From: Deltaproteobacteria bacterium
Lineage (GTDB): Bacteria > Desulfobacterota > Syntrophia > Syntrophales > Smithellaceae
Assembly: GCA_012729055.1 (NCBI GenBank)
Contig: JAAYDW010000030.1
Location: 1 to 51,609, forward strand
Direction: 5' to 3'
Length of the DNA: 51,609 bases
The notes below the pieces were generated by a model. That model had not been told where the DNA came from. It did no database searches and was given only the letters and a program-made list of their open reading frames with translations. Both the position numbers and the translations under genes were made by a program. Positions 7,345 through 15,762 of the stretch are shown here, piece by piece (within the stretch, counting starts at the first letter, position 1; each line of letters starts with the position of its first letter).

Positions 7345-8400
7345 ATGGCGCAAGAACTCACATCCGCAGGTAAGCCTTTTTCTCATCTGCATTCCGCCCA
7401 CTGTGAAAGCGGCGTTACCGCTGCCCTGTTTCGGGACAAGGGTATAAATATTTCCGAAGCCATGGCCTTCGGCATCGGCAGCGGCATCTTTTTCGGACAT
7501 CTGCCGTTCATCAAATGGGTGGGGTTGCCGATTACCACCTACCGTTCGCGTCCCGGCACGCTTTTTTCGAAAGTCGCCAAACGTCTGGGGGGAGAGTTCA
7601 TCACCAAAAAGTATCACCGGTTCTGGTGGTCGGGCGACATCACCAAACAGGGCATGGATGATTTGCGTCGCCTGCTTCGCGAAGGGAATATTGTCGGTCT
7701 GACCACCAACATTTACTGGCTTTCCTATTTTCCCGACCGGTTTCGTTTTCAATTCAACGGCCATAACATCATCGTTTTGCGTGAAATTGAGAACGGATTC
7801 CGTGTGGCCGACCCCGTGCTGGACCATCCGGTGGATTGCCTGGCCGAAGACCTGGAACGGGCGCGTTTCGCGCGCGGGCCTCTGGAGCCCAAAGGGTATA
7901 TGTATTATGCCAAATCCGTAAGGCCCGATCCCGACTTCCGTTCGGCCTGCATCACCGCCATGAAGGATTCCTGCAATATGATGCTGCGAACGCCTTTTCC
8001 TTATGTTGGCCTGAGGGGAATCCGCTATCTGGCCAAAGTGACCATTAAAAGTCCGGACATCCTGGAGGCGCATGAAGCGCGCCGCAGGTTGGCGAACATC
8101 GTCCGGATGCAGGAAGAGGTCGGCACCGGAGGTGCGGGGTTCCGCTTCATGTATGCGGCATTTCTTCAGGAAACGGCCGATCTCTTCGGATCGAGCGAAC
8201 TGGCTGATCTTTCGCGCGAGATGACCGCCATCGGCGATATCTGGCGCGAATTTGCCGTCGTCTCCGCGCGCATCATCAAGCAGCGCGGACAGACCGAAGA
8301 GACATTTGCCAAGGCGGGCGGTCTGATGCTGATCTGCGCCGGGCGCGAGGAGCAGCTGTTCAGGGATTTGGATAAAGTCGCAAGGAACCTCAAGTCGTAA
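7345..8400 (+). CDS. BtrH-like putative acyltransferase (BtrH N-terminal domain plus DUF4872), cassette 1
   Basis: A 351-residue protein. The N-terminal half has the BtrH_N pattern HSAHCESGVTAALFR, FGIGSGIFFG, FNGHNIIVLRE and FRVADP, giving a possible Cys20-His140-Asp156 triad of papain/C39 type. The C-terminal half matches the DUF4872-like region, with TGTGGAGFRFMYAAFLQE. In butirosin synthesis BtrH moves an acyl group from a carrier protein to an aminoglycoside, so ACP-dependent acyl transfer or amide formation is inferred here. It differs from its two paralogues by a 7-residue insertion near residue 93. AAGGAAGG lies about 12 nt before the ATG, a leader style shared by all three copies. 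Confidence 0.82.
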   Translation: MAQELTSAGKPFSHLHSAHCESGVTAALFRDKGINISEAMAFGIGSGIFFGHLPFIKWVGLPITTYRSRPGTLFSKVAKRLGGEFITKKYHRFWWSGDITKQGMDDLRRLLREGNIVGLTTNIYWLSYFPDRFRFQFNGHNIIVLREIENGFRVADPVLDHPVDCLAEDLERARFARGPLEPKGYMYYAKSVRPDPDFRSACITAMKDSCNMMLRTPFPYVGLRGIRYLAKVTIKSPDILEAHEARRRLANIVRMQEEVGTGGAGFRFMYAAFLQETADLFGSSELADLSREMTAIGDIWREFAVVSARIIKQRGQTEETFAKAGGLMLICAGREEQLFRDLDKVARNLKS

Positions 8401-8439
8401 GCTTGCTTTGCATTGTCTGATGAGGAACGGAAGCTGACC

Positions 8440-8835
8440 TTGGAACCAGATCAAATATTTCATAGCATTGCCGATGTTGATGGGCTGAAGAGGGCGCAGT
8501 ACACGCCCGATGATCGGGGAAAATATGTTCTGGATACCCATCCCAGTTGGCCGGAAACAGTAGTCAACGGGATGATGGTTTCCGACATAAGAGCCCGTAT
8601 TGAAGAAGCCAGAGAAGCGGTGCTGGCGGGGAAGAAAAGCCCGCTTTATTATCATATGGCGCGGAGGCAGATGACTCCGGCGATTCTGGCCAGGGCGGCG
8701 GGCATTGCGTCATTTCGGGTCAAGAGGCATTTGCGCCCCGAGATTTTCAGCAGGCTTAAAACGTCAGTTTTAGACAGGTACGCCAATGCCTTAGCCGTTA
8801 CCCGGGAAGAATTGAAAACTCTGCCGAACAGCTAA
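8440..8835 (+). CDS. Small XRE-like HTH protein, cassette 2
   Basis: Second copy of the small HTH-like protein, 131 residues from the TTG at 8440. That TTG is preferred because GGAAG lies 6 nt upstream and the reading LEPDQIF aligns with the N-terminus of the cassette 3 copy. An in-frame TTG at 8413 would add nine residues. Conserved landmarks are DDRGKYVLDT, GKKSPLYYHMARRQM, AGIASFRVKRHLRP, SVLDRYANALAV and EELKTLP. There are only 39 nt after the first BtrH-like gene and no full copy of the promoter motif seen before units 1 and 3, so it is probably transcribed from upstream. Exact role unknown. Confidence 0.74.
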   Translation: MEPDQIFHSIADVDGLKRAQYTPDDRGKYVLDTHPSWPETVVNGMMVSDIRARIEEAREAVLAGKKSPLYYHMARRQMTPAILARAAGIASFRVKRHLRPEIFSRLKTSVLDRYANALAVTREELKTLPNS

Positions 8836-8857
8836 CCAGGAAGGGCACGGTTGTTTC

Positions 8858-9892
8858 ATGACGACAGAACATACAGCCACCGGAAAACCCTATGTCCATT
8901 ATCATGCAGCGCATTGTGAAAGCGGCGTCACATCGGCATTTTTTCGCGACAAAGGCGTGGATATTTCCGAACCGATGGTCTTTGGCATCGGCAGCGGCAT
9001 TTTTTTCGGCTACCTGCCGTTCCTTAAAGCGGCAGGGATGAGGGTCAGTACTTTCCGGTCTCAGCCGGGGGCTATCTTTCGTAAAGTGGCCAGGAGACTG
9101 GATGGCGATTTTGTTGTGAAGACCTATCGAAATCCGCAAAAAGGAATGGATGAACTAAGGCGGGTCCTGAAAACCGGACAGATTGTCGGCTTAAAAACCA
9201 ATCTGTACTGGCTTCCCTATTTTTCTGAACGCTTCCGTTTTAATTTTAGCGGACATAATTTAATTGTTTTGCGGGAAACGAAAGAGGGTTTCCGCATCAG
9301 TGACCCGACACTCGAGCATCCGGTCGATTGCCCGGCGGCCGATCTGGAACGGGCGCGTTTCGCGCGCGGTCCCATGGAATCGCACGGGTATATGTATTAT
9401 CTCAAATCCGTCAATCCACATCCTGATCTGCGGCAAGCCTGCATCAAGGGGATGATAGATTCCTGCAACCTGATGCTCAGGATTCCCCTGCCGATTTTCG
9501 GGATCCGCGGCATTCGTTTCCAGGCCCGAAAAATCATCGACAGCCCGGATAAGCTTGGTTTTAATGAGGCCTGCCGGCTGCTTGCCGATGTCATCCGCTG
9601 GCTGGAGGATACCGGCACGGGCGGCGCCGGATTCCGATATATGTATGCCGCCTTTCTGCAGGAAGCCGCCGAACTTTTACGCTCGGCCGAACTCGCCGGC
9701 CTATCTGAAGAGATGACGGCCATTGGCCATGACTGGCGGAAATTTTCCCTGGCGGCCACACGCATCATTAAGCAGCGCAAGCAATTCGAACAGACCTTTG
9801 CCGAAGCGGGCGGATTGATGCATGGCTGCGCGGACCGCGAAGAAAAATTCTTCAAAAATCTACGAAAAGTAGCCGGAAAAATGAAGGTGTGA
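8858..9892 (+). CDS. BtrH-like putative acyltransferase, cassette 2
   Basis: A 344-residue paralogue of the cassette 1 enzyme. Candidate catalytic residues are Cys20 (HAAHCESGVTSA), His133 (FSGHNLIVLRE) and Asp149 (FRISDP). The C-terminal DUF4872-like half retains GIRGIRFQARKI and TGTGGAGFRYMYAAFLQEAAELL. It is closer to the cassette 3 copy (same length, no insertion) than to cassette 1. No signal peptide or membrane segment is seen, so it should act in the cytoplasm, where acyl-ACP is available. The substrate is unknown. A purely peptidase-like role of the papain-type fold cannot be excluded. Confidence 0.82.
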   Translation: MTTEHTATGKPYVHYHAAHCESGVTSAFFRDKGVDISEPMVFGIGSGIFFGYLPFLKAAGMRVSTFRSQPGAIFRKVARRLDGDFVVKTYRNPQKGMDELRRVLKTGQIVGLKTNLYWLPYFSERFRFNFSGHNLIVLRETKEGFRISDPTLEHPVDCPAADLERARFARGPMESHGYMYYLKSVNPHPDLRQACIKGMIDSCNLMLRIPLPIFGIRGIRFQARKIIDSPDKLGFNEACRLLADVIRWLEDTGTGGAGFRYMYAAFLQEAAELLRSAELAGLSEEMTAIGHDWRKFSLAATRIIKQRKQFEQTFAEAGGLMHGCADREEKFFKNLRKVAGKMKV

Positions 9893-9920
9893 AGGCTGTT
9901 TTAATTTTTCACAAAATCTC

Positions 9921-9947
9921 TTTGCGTCTTGATTAAATTAATATAAG
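9921..9947 (+). promoter_or_regulatory. Promoter-like motif upstream of cassette 3 (TTTGCG-N15-TATAAG)
   Basis: This is the second occurrence of the motif seen at 6858-6884: TCTTTGCG, 15 nt, TATAAGAA, about 40 nt before the start of the third small HTH gene. It suggests that cassette 3 and the following exporter/ACP/ketosynthase genes have their own transcription start under the same control as cassette 1. Confidence 0.55.
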
Positions 9948-9985
9948 AAAAACAAAAATGTGTATGCAACCAAAGGGAACGGGCC

Positions 9986-10369
9986 ATGGAATTCGAAGAT
10001 GAAATTTTTAATGACGGGTTGTCGAAAGCGTACTACAAACACAATGACAACGGGCAATATGTCCTTGAGAAAGACGCTCCCTGGGCGGAAAAAGTATCGG
10101 TGGCCCTGATCATCTCCAGCAGGCGCGCCCTGCTCGAAGAAATCAGAAAAGAGGTGCTTGCCGGCCGGAAAAGCCCGCTTTGTTACTATATGGAAATGCG
10201 GCAGTTGGATCCGGGAATGCTGGCCAAGGCGGCGGGTATTGCAACCTTCCGGGTCAAGAGACATTTGCGTCCCGAGGTTTTTGCCAGGCTTAACCCCTCT
10301 GTTTTGGATCGTTACACAAAGGCTCTACGGGTTACCCTGGAAGAATTAAAAACCGTTCCGAACGGCTGA
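9986..10369 (+). CDS. Small XRE-like HTH protein, cassette 3
   Basis: Third paralogue, 127 residues, with AAAGGGAACGGGCC before the ATG. It retains HNDNGQYVLEKDAPW, GRKSPLCYYMEMRQL, AGIATFRVKRHLRP, SVLDRYTKALRV and EELKTVPNG. The most conserved stretch across the three copies is the C-terminal HTH-like half, with variation concentrated near the N-terminus. That fits a shared DNA-binding or docking module with divergent specificity. It lies 27 nt upstream of its BtrH-like partner. Confidence 0.78.
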   Translation: MEFEDEIFNDGLSKAYYKHNDNGQYVLEKDAPWAEKVSVALIISSRRALLEEIRKEVLAGRKSPLCYYMEMRQLDPGMLAKAAGIATFRVKRHLRPEVFARLNPSVLDRYTKALRVTLEELKTVPNG

Positions 10370-10396
10370 AGTTCAAGGAAGGAGACTGTATTTTTC

Positions 10397-11431
10397 ATGA
10401 CGGCAGAACTCGCAGCCAACGGCAAACCATTTGTCCATCATCACGGCGCGCATTGTGAAACAGCGGTTACATCGGCTCTGTTTCGCTATCAGGGTATGGA
10501 TATTTCCGAACCGATGATTTTCGGCATCGGCAGCGGTATTTTTTTCGGTCATCTGCCGTTTCTTAAAATGACAAATCTGCCGATCACGGCTTTTCGGGCT
10601 AAACCCGGGGCGGTCTTTCGCAAGGCGGCCAAAAGGATGGGCGTGGATTTTGTGGTCAAGACGTACCGCGATCCCCCAAAAGGCATGGATGAACTAAGAC
10701 AGGTTCTTAAATCCGGGCAGATTGTGGGTTTAGCCACTAATCTTTACTGGCTTCCCTATATGTCCGAACGACACCGTTGGAATTTCAGCGGACACAACAT
10801 CATTGTTTTGCGTGAGATAGAAGGTGGCTTTCGCGTCAGTGATCCGACGATTGGCGCTCCGGTCGATTGCACGGCGGATGGACTGGAACAGGCGCGTTTC
10901 GTACCCGGTCCCTTGAACCCCCGCGGTCATATGTACTATATCAAATCAATTCGTCCCAATCCTGATCTGCGGCAAGCCTGCATCAACGGGATGAAGGATT
11001 CCTGCAACGCGATGCTCAGAATTCCTCTGCCGCTTTTTGGTGTTCGGGGCATTCGTTTTTTAGCCAGGAAAGTCGTAAAAAGTCCCGATAAGCTTGGCTT
11101 TCAAGAAGCCTGTCGTCAGCTTGCCGGTACCGTCCGCTGGGTGGAAGAAACCGGCACGGGGGGCGCCGGATTTCGGTACATGTACGCCGCTTTTTTCCAC
11201 GAGGCCGCCGAACTGTTCGGTTCCAATGAACTTGCCGATTTGTCAAAAGAAATGACGGCAATCGGCGACAACTGGCGTGAGTTTTCCGTGACGGCCGCGC
11301 GCATTATCAAACAAAGGGATAAAGAGGGAGAGACCTTTGCCAAAGCCGGTGGATTGATGTTGAAGTGTGCTGACCGCGAAGAAGCATTCTTCAGAAAACT
11401 CCAGAAAGTCGCAAGGAAACTCAAAGCATGA
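10397..11431 (+). CDS. BtrH-like putative acyltransferase, cassette 3
   Basis: A 344-residue third copy of the BtrH-like enzyme with the candidate triad Cys20 (HGAHCETAVTSA), His133 (FSGHNIIVLRE) and Asp149 (FRVSDP). The glycine-rich TGTGGAGFRYMYAAFFHEAAELF region is preserved. AAGGAAGGAG precedes the start by about 12 nt. The stop codon overlaps the start of the ABC ATPase gene (ATGA), which couples the triplicated cassette region directly to the export genes. Function is inferred from BtrH and from the ACP and ketosynthase downstream; the acceptor and acyl chain are unknown. Confidence 0.83.
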   Translation: MTAELAANGKPFVHHHGAHCETAVTSALFRYQGMDISEPMIFGIGSGIFFGHLPFLKMTNLPITAFRAKPGAVFRKAAKRMGVDFVVKTYRDPPKGMDELRQVLKSGQIVGLATNLYWLPYMSERHRWNFSGHNIIVLREIEGGFRVSDPTIGAPVDCTADGLEQARFVPGPLNPRGHMYYIKSIRPNPDLRQACINGMKDSCNAMLRIPLPLFGVRGIRFLARKVVKSPDKLGFQEACRQLAGTVRWVEETGTGGAGFRYMYAAFFHEAAELFGSNELADLSKEMTAIGDNWREFSVTAARIIKQRDKEGETFAKAGGLMLKCADREEAFFRKLQKVARKLKA

Positions 11432-12147
11432 ATGCCCTGGATATTTCATCGATTACATTCAGTTACGAGGGGGCTTCAGCCTGCGCTTTGCAGAACTTTT
11501 CTCTGACCGTTGCCGACGGAAGGATGCAGGCGCTTCTGGGACCCAACGGCGCGGGCAAGTCAACCCTGATGCGGGTCATCACCGGGCAGATGAGGGGCTA
11601 TTCGGGCGATGTGTGTATCTTCGGGCGTAAAATGCCGGACCGCGGGGCGCTCTCATCGATCGGTTACGCGCCGCAGGCCATTTCGCTGTACAAGTCGCTG
11701 ACCGCCCGTGAAAACCTTCGTTTTTTTGGAACCATGGCCAATCTCTCCGACAAACAAATTGCCGAGCGATCGGAAGCGGTGCTTGATCAGATCGGCCTTG
11801 CCGACCACGCCGGGGAAGCGATCGCCACGTATTCAGGTGGAATGCAGCGGCGTCTGAATCTGGCTGTAGCGCTGCTGCATTCTCCGAAGCTTTTGCTGCT
11901 CGACGAGCCGACGGTGGGAGTTGATCCACAAAGCCGCCATCATATTTATGAAACCCTGATTCGCCTGAATGAATCGGGCATGACCATTTTGTTGTCCACG
12001 CATATGATGGAAGAAGCCCAGCGCCTGTGTTCGAGTGTCACGCTGGCGGACGGGGGAAAGATGATTTATGACGGCCTGATGTCCGAAATAGACAATCTGG
12101 AAAAATTCTTTTTGGAGAAGACCGGGCGGGGGTTGCGTGATGACTAG
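11428..12147 (+). CDS. ABC transporter ATP-binding protein
   Basis: A 239-residue ABC ATPase with Walker A LLGPNGAGKST (about residues 36-46), Q-loop YAPQ, signature YSGGMQRRLNLA, Walker B LLLLDEPTVGVDP and the switch histidine in LLSTHMMEEA. It is of the DrrA/CcmA-like class that powers ABC-2 exporters. It overlaps both the preceding BtrH-like gene and the following permease gene, indicating co-translation. It probably energises export of the product of this locus; self-resistance is an alternative. Confidence 0.95.
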   Translation: MNALDISSITFSYEGASACALQNFSLTVADGRMQALLGPNGAGKSTLMRVITGQMRGYSGDVCIFGRKMPDRGALSSIGYAPQAISLYKSLTARENLRFFGTMANLSDKQIAERSEAVLDQIGLADHAGEAIATYSGGMQRRLNLAVALLHSPKLLLLDEPTVGVDPQSRHHIYETLIRLNESGMTILLSTHMMEEAQRLCSSVTLADGGKMIYDGLMSEIDNLEKFFLEKTGRGLRDD

Positions 12148-13258
12148 GCAACTTCGAGAACTGATTCGCAAGGAAATCCTGGTATTGCTTCGCGACAAGC
12201 AGACGATCCTGCTTTTGTTCCTGATGCCGGTGGCGCTGATTTTTTTCATGACGCTGGCGCTGAAAGGCGTCTATACGGACAAAATATACGAACGGCAGAT
12301 CCAACTGGTGATTGAAAACGAAAGCAAATTGCCCAAGGCCAGCCTGCTTGAGCAAAAAATCGGATCCCACAAACAGATTTCCCGCGTTGATCGGCCCGAA
12401 GGCATGGATGATGACCGAATTTTCGCGGAAAACAAAGCGCAGGCCGTCGTCAGGATCCCCGGGGGATTTGACGAGGGGGAAAAACCGGTCGAAATAATTT
12501 TTGACCCGGTGCTTGATTACGGCTACAAAATTGCCATTCGTTCACTGATGACCAGCCTGACGGTGGAAGTCGTCATGGGTATAGATAACCTGGAAGTCGT
12601 CGTCGCCAATTTAATCGTCGAGAAGACAAAACCGAACCGGGAGATTCCCAGCCCGCTGCAGCAAACCGTTCCGGCGTATGCGATTTTTGCGATGTTTTTT
12701 ATTGCCATTCCCATGTCCATCGGTTTTTTAAAGGAAAAGAATGACGGAACTCTCCAGCGTCTTTTCACATATGACGTCAGCACGAACTTATTGACCCTGG
12801 GAAAAATCATTCCTTATTATCTCATTAACTGTTTCCAGTTTGTTTTAATGCTGCTGGTCGGTTTTTATCTGATGCCCCGCATCATCGGTTTCCCTTTTCA
12901 ATTGGGTGACCATGCGCTGTACCTGATTCCCGTCACCCTGGCGGTTGCCGCCGCCACAACGGGGTTTGGCGTCCTTGTGGCGGCGCTGGCGCGAACGCCC
13001 GAGCAGTCTTCAACTCTTGCGGCGACGGGCGCCATCCTGATGGGGGTGCTGGGCGGCATTATGGTGCCGTACTTTGTTATGCCGGTGCTGATGAAAAAGT
13101 TGGCGATGATATCGCCTATGTATTGGGCGCATCAGGCATACCTTGATGTATTTTTGCGCGATGCCGCCTTCGGACTAATTTTGCCCAAATTAATTGTATT
13201 GACACTATTTGCTGGAATCTGCTTTTATATCGCGGGAAGGAGAGTAGAATGGATTTAG
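12140..13258 (+). CDS. ABC-2 type transporter permease
   Basis: A 372-residue permease. It has a cytoplasmic N-terminus (RKEILVLLRDKQTILLL), a first transmembrane helix, a large extracytoplasmic domain (about residues 45-170), then five more hydrophobic helices from about residue 180. PEQSSTLAATGAILMGVLGG is characteristic of the ABC-2 family. The ATG at 12140 follows GCGGGGG; a GTG one codon earlier is equally possible. The topology matches YhhJ/DrrB-like exporters that move lipids, drugs or polyketides. It overlaps both the ATPase gene and the ACP gene, so transporter and carrier protein are part of one coupled operon. Confidence 0.93.
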   Translation: MTRQLRELIRKEILVLLRDKQTILLLFLMPVALIFFMTLALKGVYTDKIYERQIQLVIENESKLPKASLLEQKIGSHKQISRVDRPEGMDDDRIFAENKAQAVVRIPGGFDEGEKPVEIIFDPVLDYGYKIAIRSLMTSLTVEVVMGIDNLEVVVANLIVEKTKPNREIPSPLQQTVPAYAIFAMFFIAIPMSIGFLKEKNDGTLQRLFTYDVSTNLLTLGKIIPYYLINCFQFVLMLLVGFYLMPRIIGFPFQLGDHALYLIPVTLAVAAATTGFGVLVAALARTPEQSSTLAATGAILMGVLGGIMVPYFVMPVLMKKLAMISPMYWAHQAYLDVFLRDAAFGLILPKLIVLTLFAGICFYIAGRRVEWI

Positions 13259-13560
13259 AAAAAGCGTATCAGGAATTAAACGTATCATCCAGGGAGGATC
13301 TGATTTTCAAACTCAAAGAGCTTGTAATTCGGGCATGCGAAGTCAAAAACGTTAAGGCCGAAGATGTTCCTACGGATGTGCCTTTTATCGGCGGACCGGG
13401 GCCTCTGAAGCTCGATTCGCTGGACGCGATGGAAATCGCGATGGAGCTGCGGTTCACGTTCGGTGTCGAATTGAAAAATGCGTCTACGGCGGCCCAGGCG
13501 ATGCAATCTTTTGATTCGCTGGCCGATTATGTCATCAACGCGCCGAAGGGTAAGAAGTGA
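13249..13560 (+). CDS. Acyl carrier protein
   Basis: A 103-residue carrier protein. The phosphopantetheine attachment serine is Ser57 in KLDSLDAMEIAMEL, matching the DSL box, with a helix-rich surround. It starts 10 nt inside the permease gene and its stop overlaps the ketosynthase GTG, so all are translated as a unit. A dedicated ACP beside a ketosynthase and BtrH-like enzymes suggests that an acyl chain is built or held on this carrier and then moved to an acceptor. A separate phosphopantetheinyl transferase must act on it from elsewhere in the genome. Confidence 0.93.
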   Translation: MDLEKAYQELNVSSREDLIFKLKELVIRACEVKNVKAEDVPTDVPFIGGPGPLKLDSLDAMEIAMELRFTFGVELKNASTAAQAMQSFDSLADYVINAPKGKK

Positions 13561-14726
13561 GTCGGGGCGCCGTTCATATTCGCGGGTGGGGCGCCGTCTC
13601 CACACTGGGATGGAGCGCAGCAGAGTCCGCGCGCAACCTCATTTCGGGTCTTGTGCATGAGGCGGCGATCTGCTCGTCTGCACATCTGATTCATCGCAAT
13701 TTTAAAGCGTTTGAAATCGACTTTGACGGCAATCCGATGGAAAAATCGTTTGCCATGATCGACGCTGCGGTCTCCGAAGCCATTGAGCGCGCGCAGCTGT
13801 CTCAAGAGGAAATCGCCGAAAGCTGCCTCTTGGTCGGCACGACGGGCGGGCTGTTTATCCGCAACGAGTTCGAATTTACCGAATCCGCGCGGCAGAACCC
13901 GGACAAAGAATTGCCGCCGATTTCCTGCCGCAACCGGGGACCGGGTGAAGTGACGCAGATGATCGCGAATAAATTCGGCATCAGCGGTATGACCTTTACC
14001 CTCAGCATGGCTTGTGTGTCGAGTTCGCACGCGCTGGTTGCGGCGGCGGGGCTCTTGCAGCAAAAGAAAATCCGCCGGGCGATTGTGGTCGGCTTCGAGC
14101 CGCTGTTAAACATGACGTTGCATGGCTTTGCCAGTCTCCTGCTTTACGATTCCGACCGCTGCCGTCCTTTTTGCAATATGCGATCCGGGATGCAGATCGG
14201 CGAAGGCGCCGCCTGTATTATTCTGGATGAAAAGGCCGCTAAAACGACTGCTGAAAACCAGTACACCCTGGCGGGCGGCTATCTTTTCAATGACAACAGT
14301 TCGCTCACCTCCGCCGGCACGGACGGTGAAATGGTGAAGACCGTTGTGCAGGAGGCCTTGAGAAGGGCGGACATTGCGCCGGAGTCGATTGTGGCCGTCA
14401 AAGCGCACGGCACGGGGACCCGCGACAACGATCTTTCCGAAGGCCGGGGACTGGCCAAGGTTTTCGGAGCAAAGATGCCGCCGGTCGTTTCGCTCAAGGG
14501 CGCCGTCGGCCACGGCCTGGGCGCGGCGGGCGCGGTGGAAACGGCGCTGTGGCTGTCGTGCCTGGAGGAGGGTGAAATGCCCCGGACGTTCGGCTTTTCC
14601 GAAATCGATCCGGAGATCGGTTTCGCGCCGTCGGTCGAAAATCGTTCCGCCCCGGCGGGGGCTTATCTTTTCACCTTTTTCGGATTCGGCGGAACGTGCA
14701 CGAGCTATGTGATCAACAAGGAATGA
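13557..14726 (+). CDS. Beta-ketoacyl-ACP synthase (KAS II-like), complete catalytic triad
   Basis: A 389-residue ketosynthase with catalytic Cys153 (SMACVSSSHAL), His284 (KAHGTGTRDND) and His319 (GAVGHGLGAAGAVE), so it should carry out decarboxylative Claisen condensation on ACP-bound substrates. The C-terminal FFGFGGTCTSYV is also typical. It starts with GTG overlapping the ACP stop. It is shorter than FabF (about 410 residues) and resembles ketosynthases of specialised type II systems. No reductase, dehydratase or malonyl transferase is in this locus, so either these are borrowed from primary fatty acid synthesis or the chain is short. Confidence 0.92.
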   Translation: MSRGAVHIRGWGAVSTLGWSAAESARNLISGLVHEAAICSSAHLIHRNFKAFEIDFDGNPMEKSFAMIDAAVSEAIERAQLSQEEIAESCLLVGTTGGLFIRNEFEFTESARQNPDKELPPISCRNRGPGEVTQMIANKFGISGMTFTLSMACVSSSHALVAAAGLLQQKKIRRAIVVGFEPLLNMTLHGFASLLLYDSDRCRPFCNMRSGMQIGEGAACIILDEKAAKTTAENQYTLAGGYLFNDNSSLTSAGTDGEMVKTVVQEALRRADIAPESIVAVKAHGTGTRDNDLSEGRGLAKVFGAKMPPVVSLKGAVGHGLGAAGAVETALWLSCLEEGEMPRTFGFSEIDPEIGFAPSVENRSAPAGAYLFTFFGFGGTCTSYVINKE

Positions 14727-14738
14727 CGGCAAAAAACG

Positions 14739-15740
14739 ATGACCCTGCATAAAAACCATTTTTCCATGACCGTGATTGCGGCAAGCTTCCTGGGGCCGTC
14801 TTTGACGCCCAACGAGGATATGCCCTGGCGGGAGGATGACCTGCCGCAGGACTGCGACGAGCTGGTGCAAAAGACGCTGGGGCAGCCCATGCGCCGCGCG
14901 GGCCGCTTCATCAAGATGGTCTGCTCGGGCGCGGCGGCCTGCCTGCAAAAGGTCCCGGCGGAACTGCTCGCGGGAAAGAAAACAGGCATCTTTCTCGCGA
15001 CGGGGCTCGGCAACGGCGATGAGATCCTGCCGTTCATCACCCAGGTCTTCCTGCACGACGGGGGCTTTCCCCGGCCGAACCAGTTTGCCAATTCCGTAAG
15101 CAACGCCGCCGCGTTTTTCCTGGCGCGACAGTGCGGCATCAAGGGCGTGATTCTGACCCTCTCGGACGAGGAGCTGTCTTTTGAGTCGGCCCTGTGGCTG
15201 GCCGAGAGTTATCTGGCCGCCGGCGACATCGATCTGGCGCTCGTGGGCGGCTGCGACGTTTACACACCGACGGTGGACGAGTACCGCGACCGGATGAACG
15301 CGCACGCAGACAATGCGCGGGCGCTGCCGATCGGCGAAGGCAGTTCCTGGCTTTTGCTGGGCGCTCCGGAAATGGACGGACCGGGCGAAATCTTTGCCGT
15401 CGAAATCGGTTCGGACGCTGTGCGGCCGGACGCCTATATCCAAAGCGCCGCTTTTGCCGAACAACTGTCCGGGCTTTTGGAAACGGCGGCGGGGCCGCTG
15501 GCCCGCCGGGCGCAAAACCGCTTGCTGCTGCCGGGATTCCGCGTGCGGGACGCCCGGGAGGCAGCCGGCGGACCGGGCCTGCTTGCGCTTCACGATTATC
15601 TGCCCCACTGCGGCATTCATCCGACCGCCGCGGCTTTCGGCCTGGCCCGCGCGCTTGTGCAGGCGCCGTCTTCCGTGTTGTTTCACTTTAATTCTTCCGC
15701 TACGGGAAAGCCGGCGCTCGTTGCGGCGGCGACGAAATAA
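14739..15740 (+). CDS. Ketosynthase-like protein lacking the catalytic Cys (chain-length-factor-like)
   Basis: A 333-residue thiolase-fold protein similar in layout to the preceding ketosynthase, but the nucleophile is gone. Where the neighbour has TLSMACVSSSHAL this one has TLSDEELSFESAL, placing Glu145 at the Cys position. A late GIHPTAAAFGLARAL segment corresponds to the second His motif. Loss of Cys in the partner of an active ketosynthase is the hallmark of chain-length factors in type II polyketide and aryl polyene systems, so a heterodimer with the upstream protein is inferred. There is no strong ribosome site; AAGGA lies about 15 nt upstream. Confidence 0.8.
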   Translation: MTLHKNHFSMTVIAASFLGPSLTPNEDMPWREDDLPQDCDELVQKTLGQPMRRAGRFIKMVCSGAAACLQKVPAELLAGKKTGIFLATGLGNGDEILPFITQVFLHDGGFPRPNQFANSVSNAAAFFLARQCGIKGVILTLSDEELSFESALWLAESYLAAGDIDLALVGGCDVYTPTVDEYRDRMNAHADNARALPIGEGSSWLLLGAPEMDGPGEIFAVEIGSDAVRPDAYIQSAAFAEQLSGLLETAAGPLARRAQNRLLLPGFRVRDAREAAGGPGLLALHDYLPHCGIHPTAAAFGLARALVQAPSSVLFHFNSSATGKPALVAAATK

Positions 15741-15762
15741 GATAAGGATAAACGAGGTTTCT

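Noticed and set aside
15313-15762. Upstream extension of the radical SAM frame
   Set aside because: Overlaps the ketosynthase-like gene, Arg/Cys-rich without homology; the GTG at 15763 has a ribosome site and family-like N-terminus.
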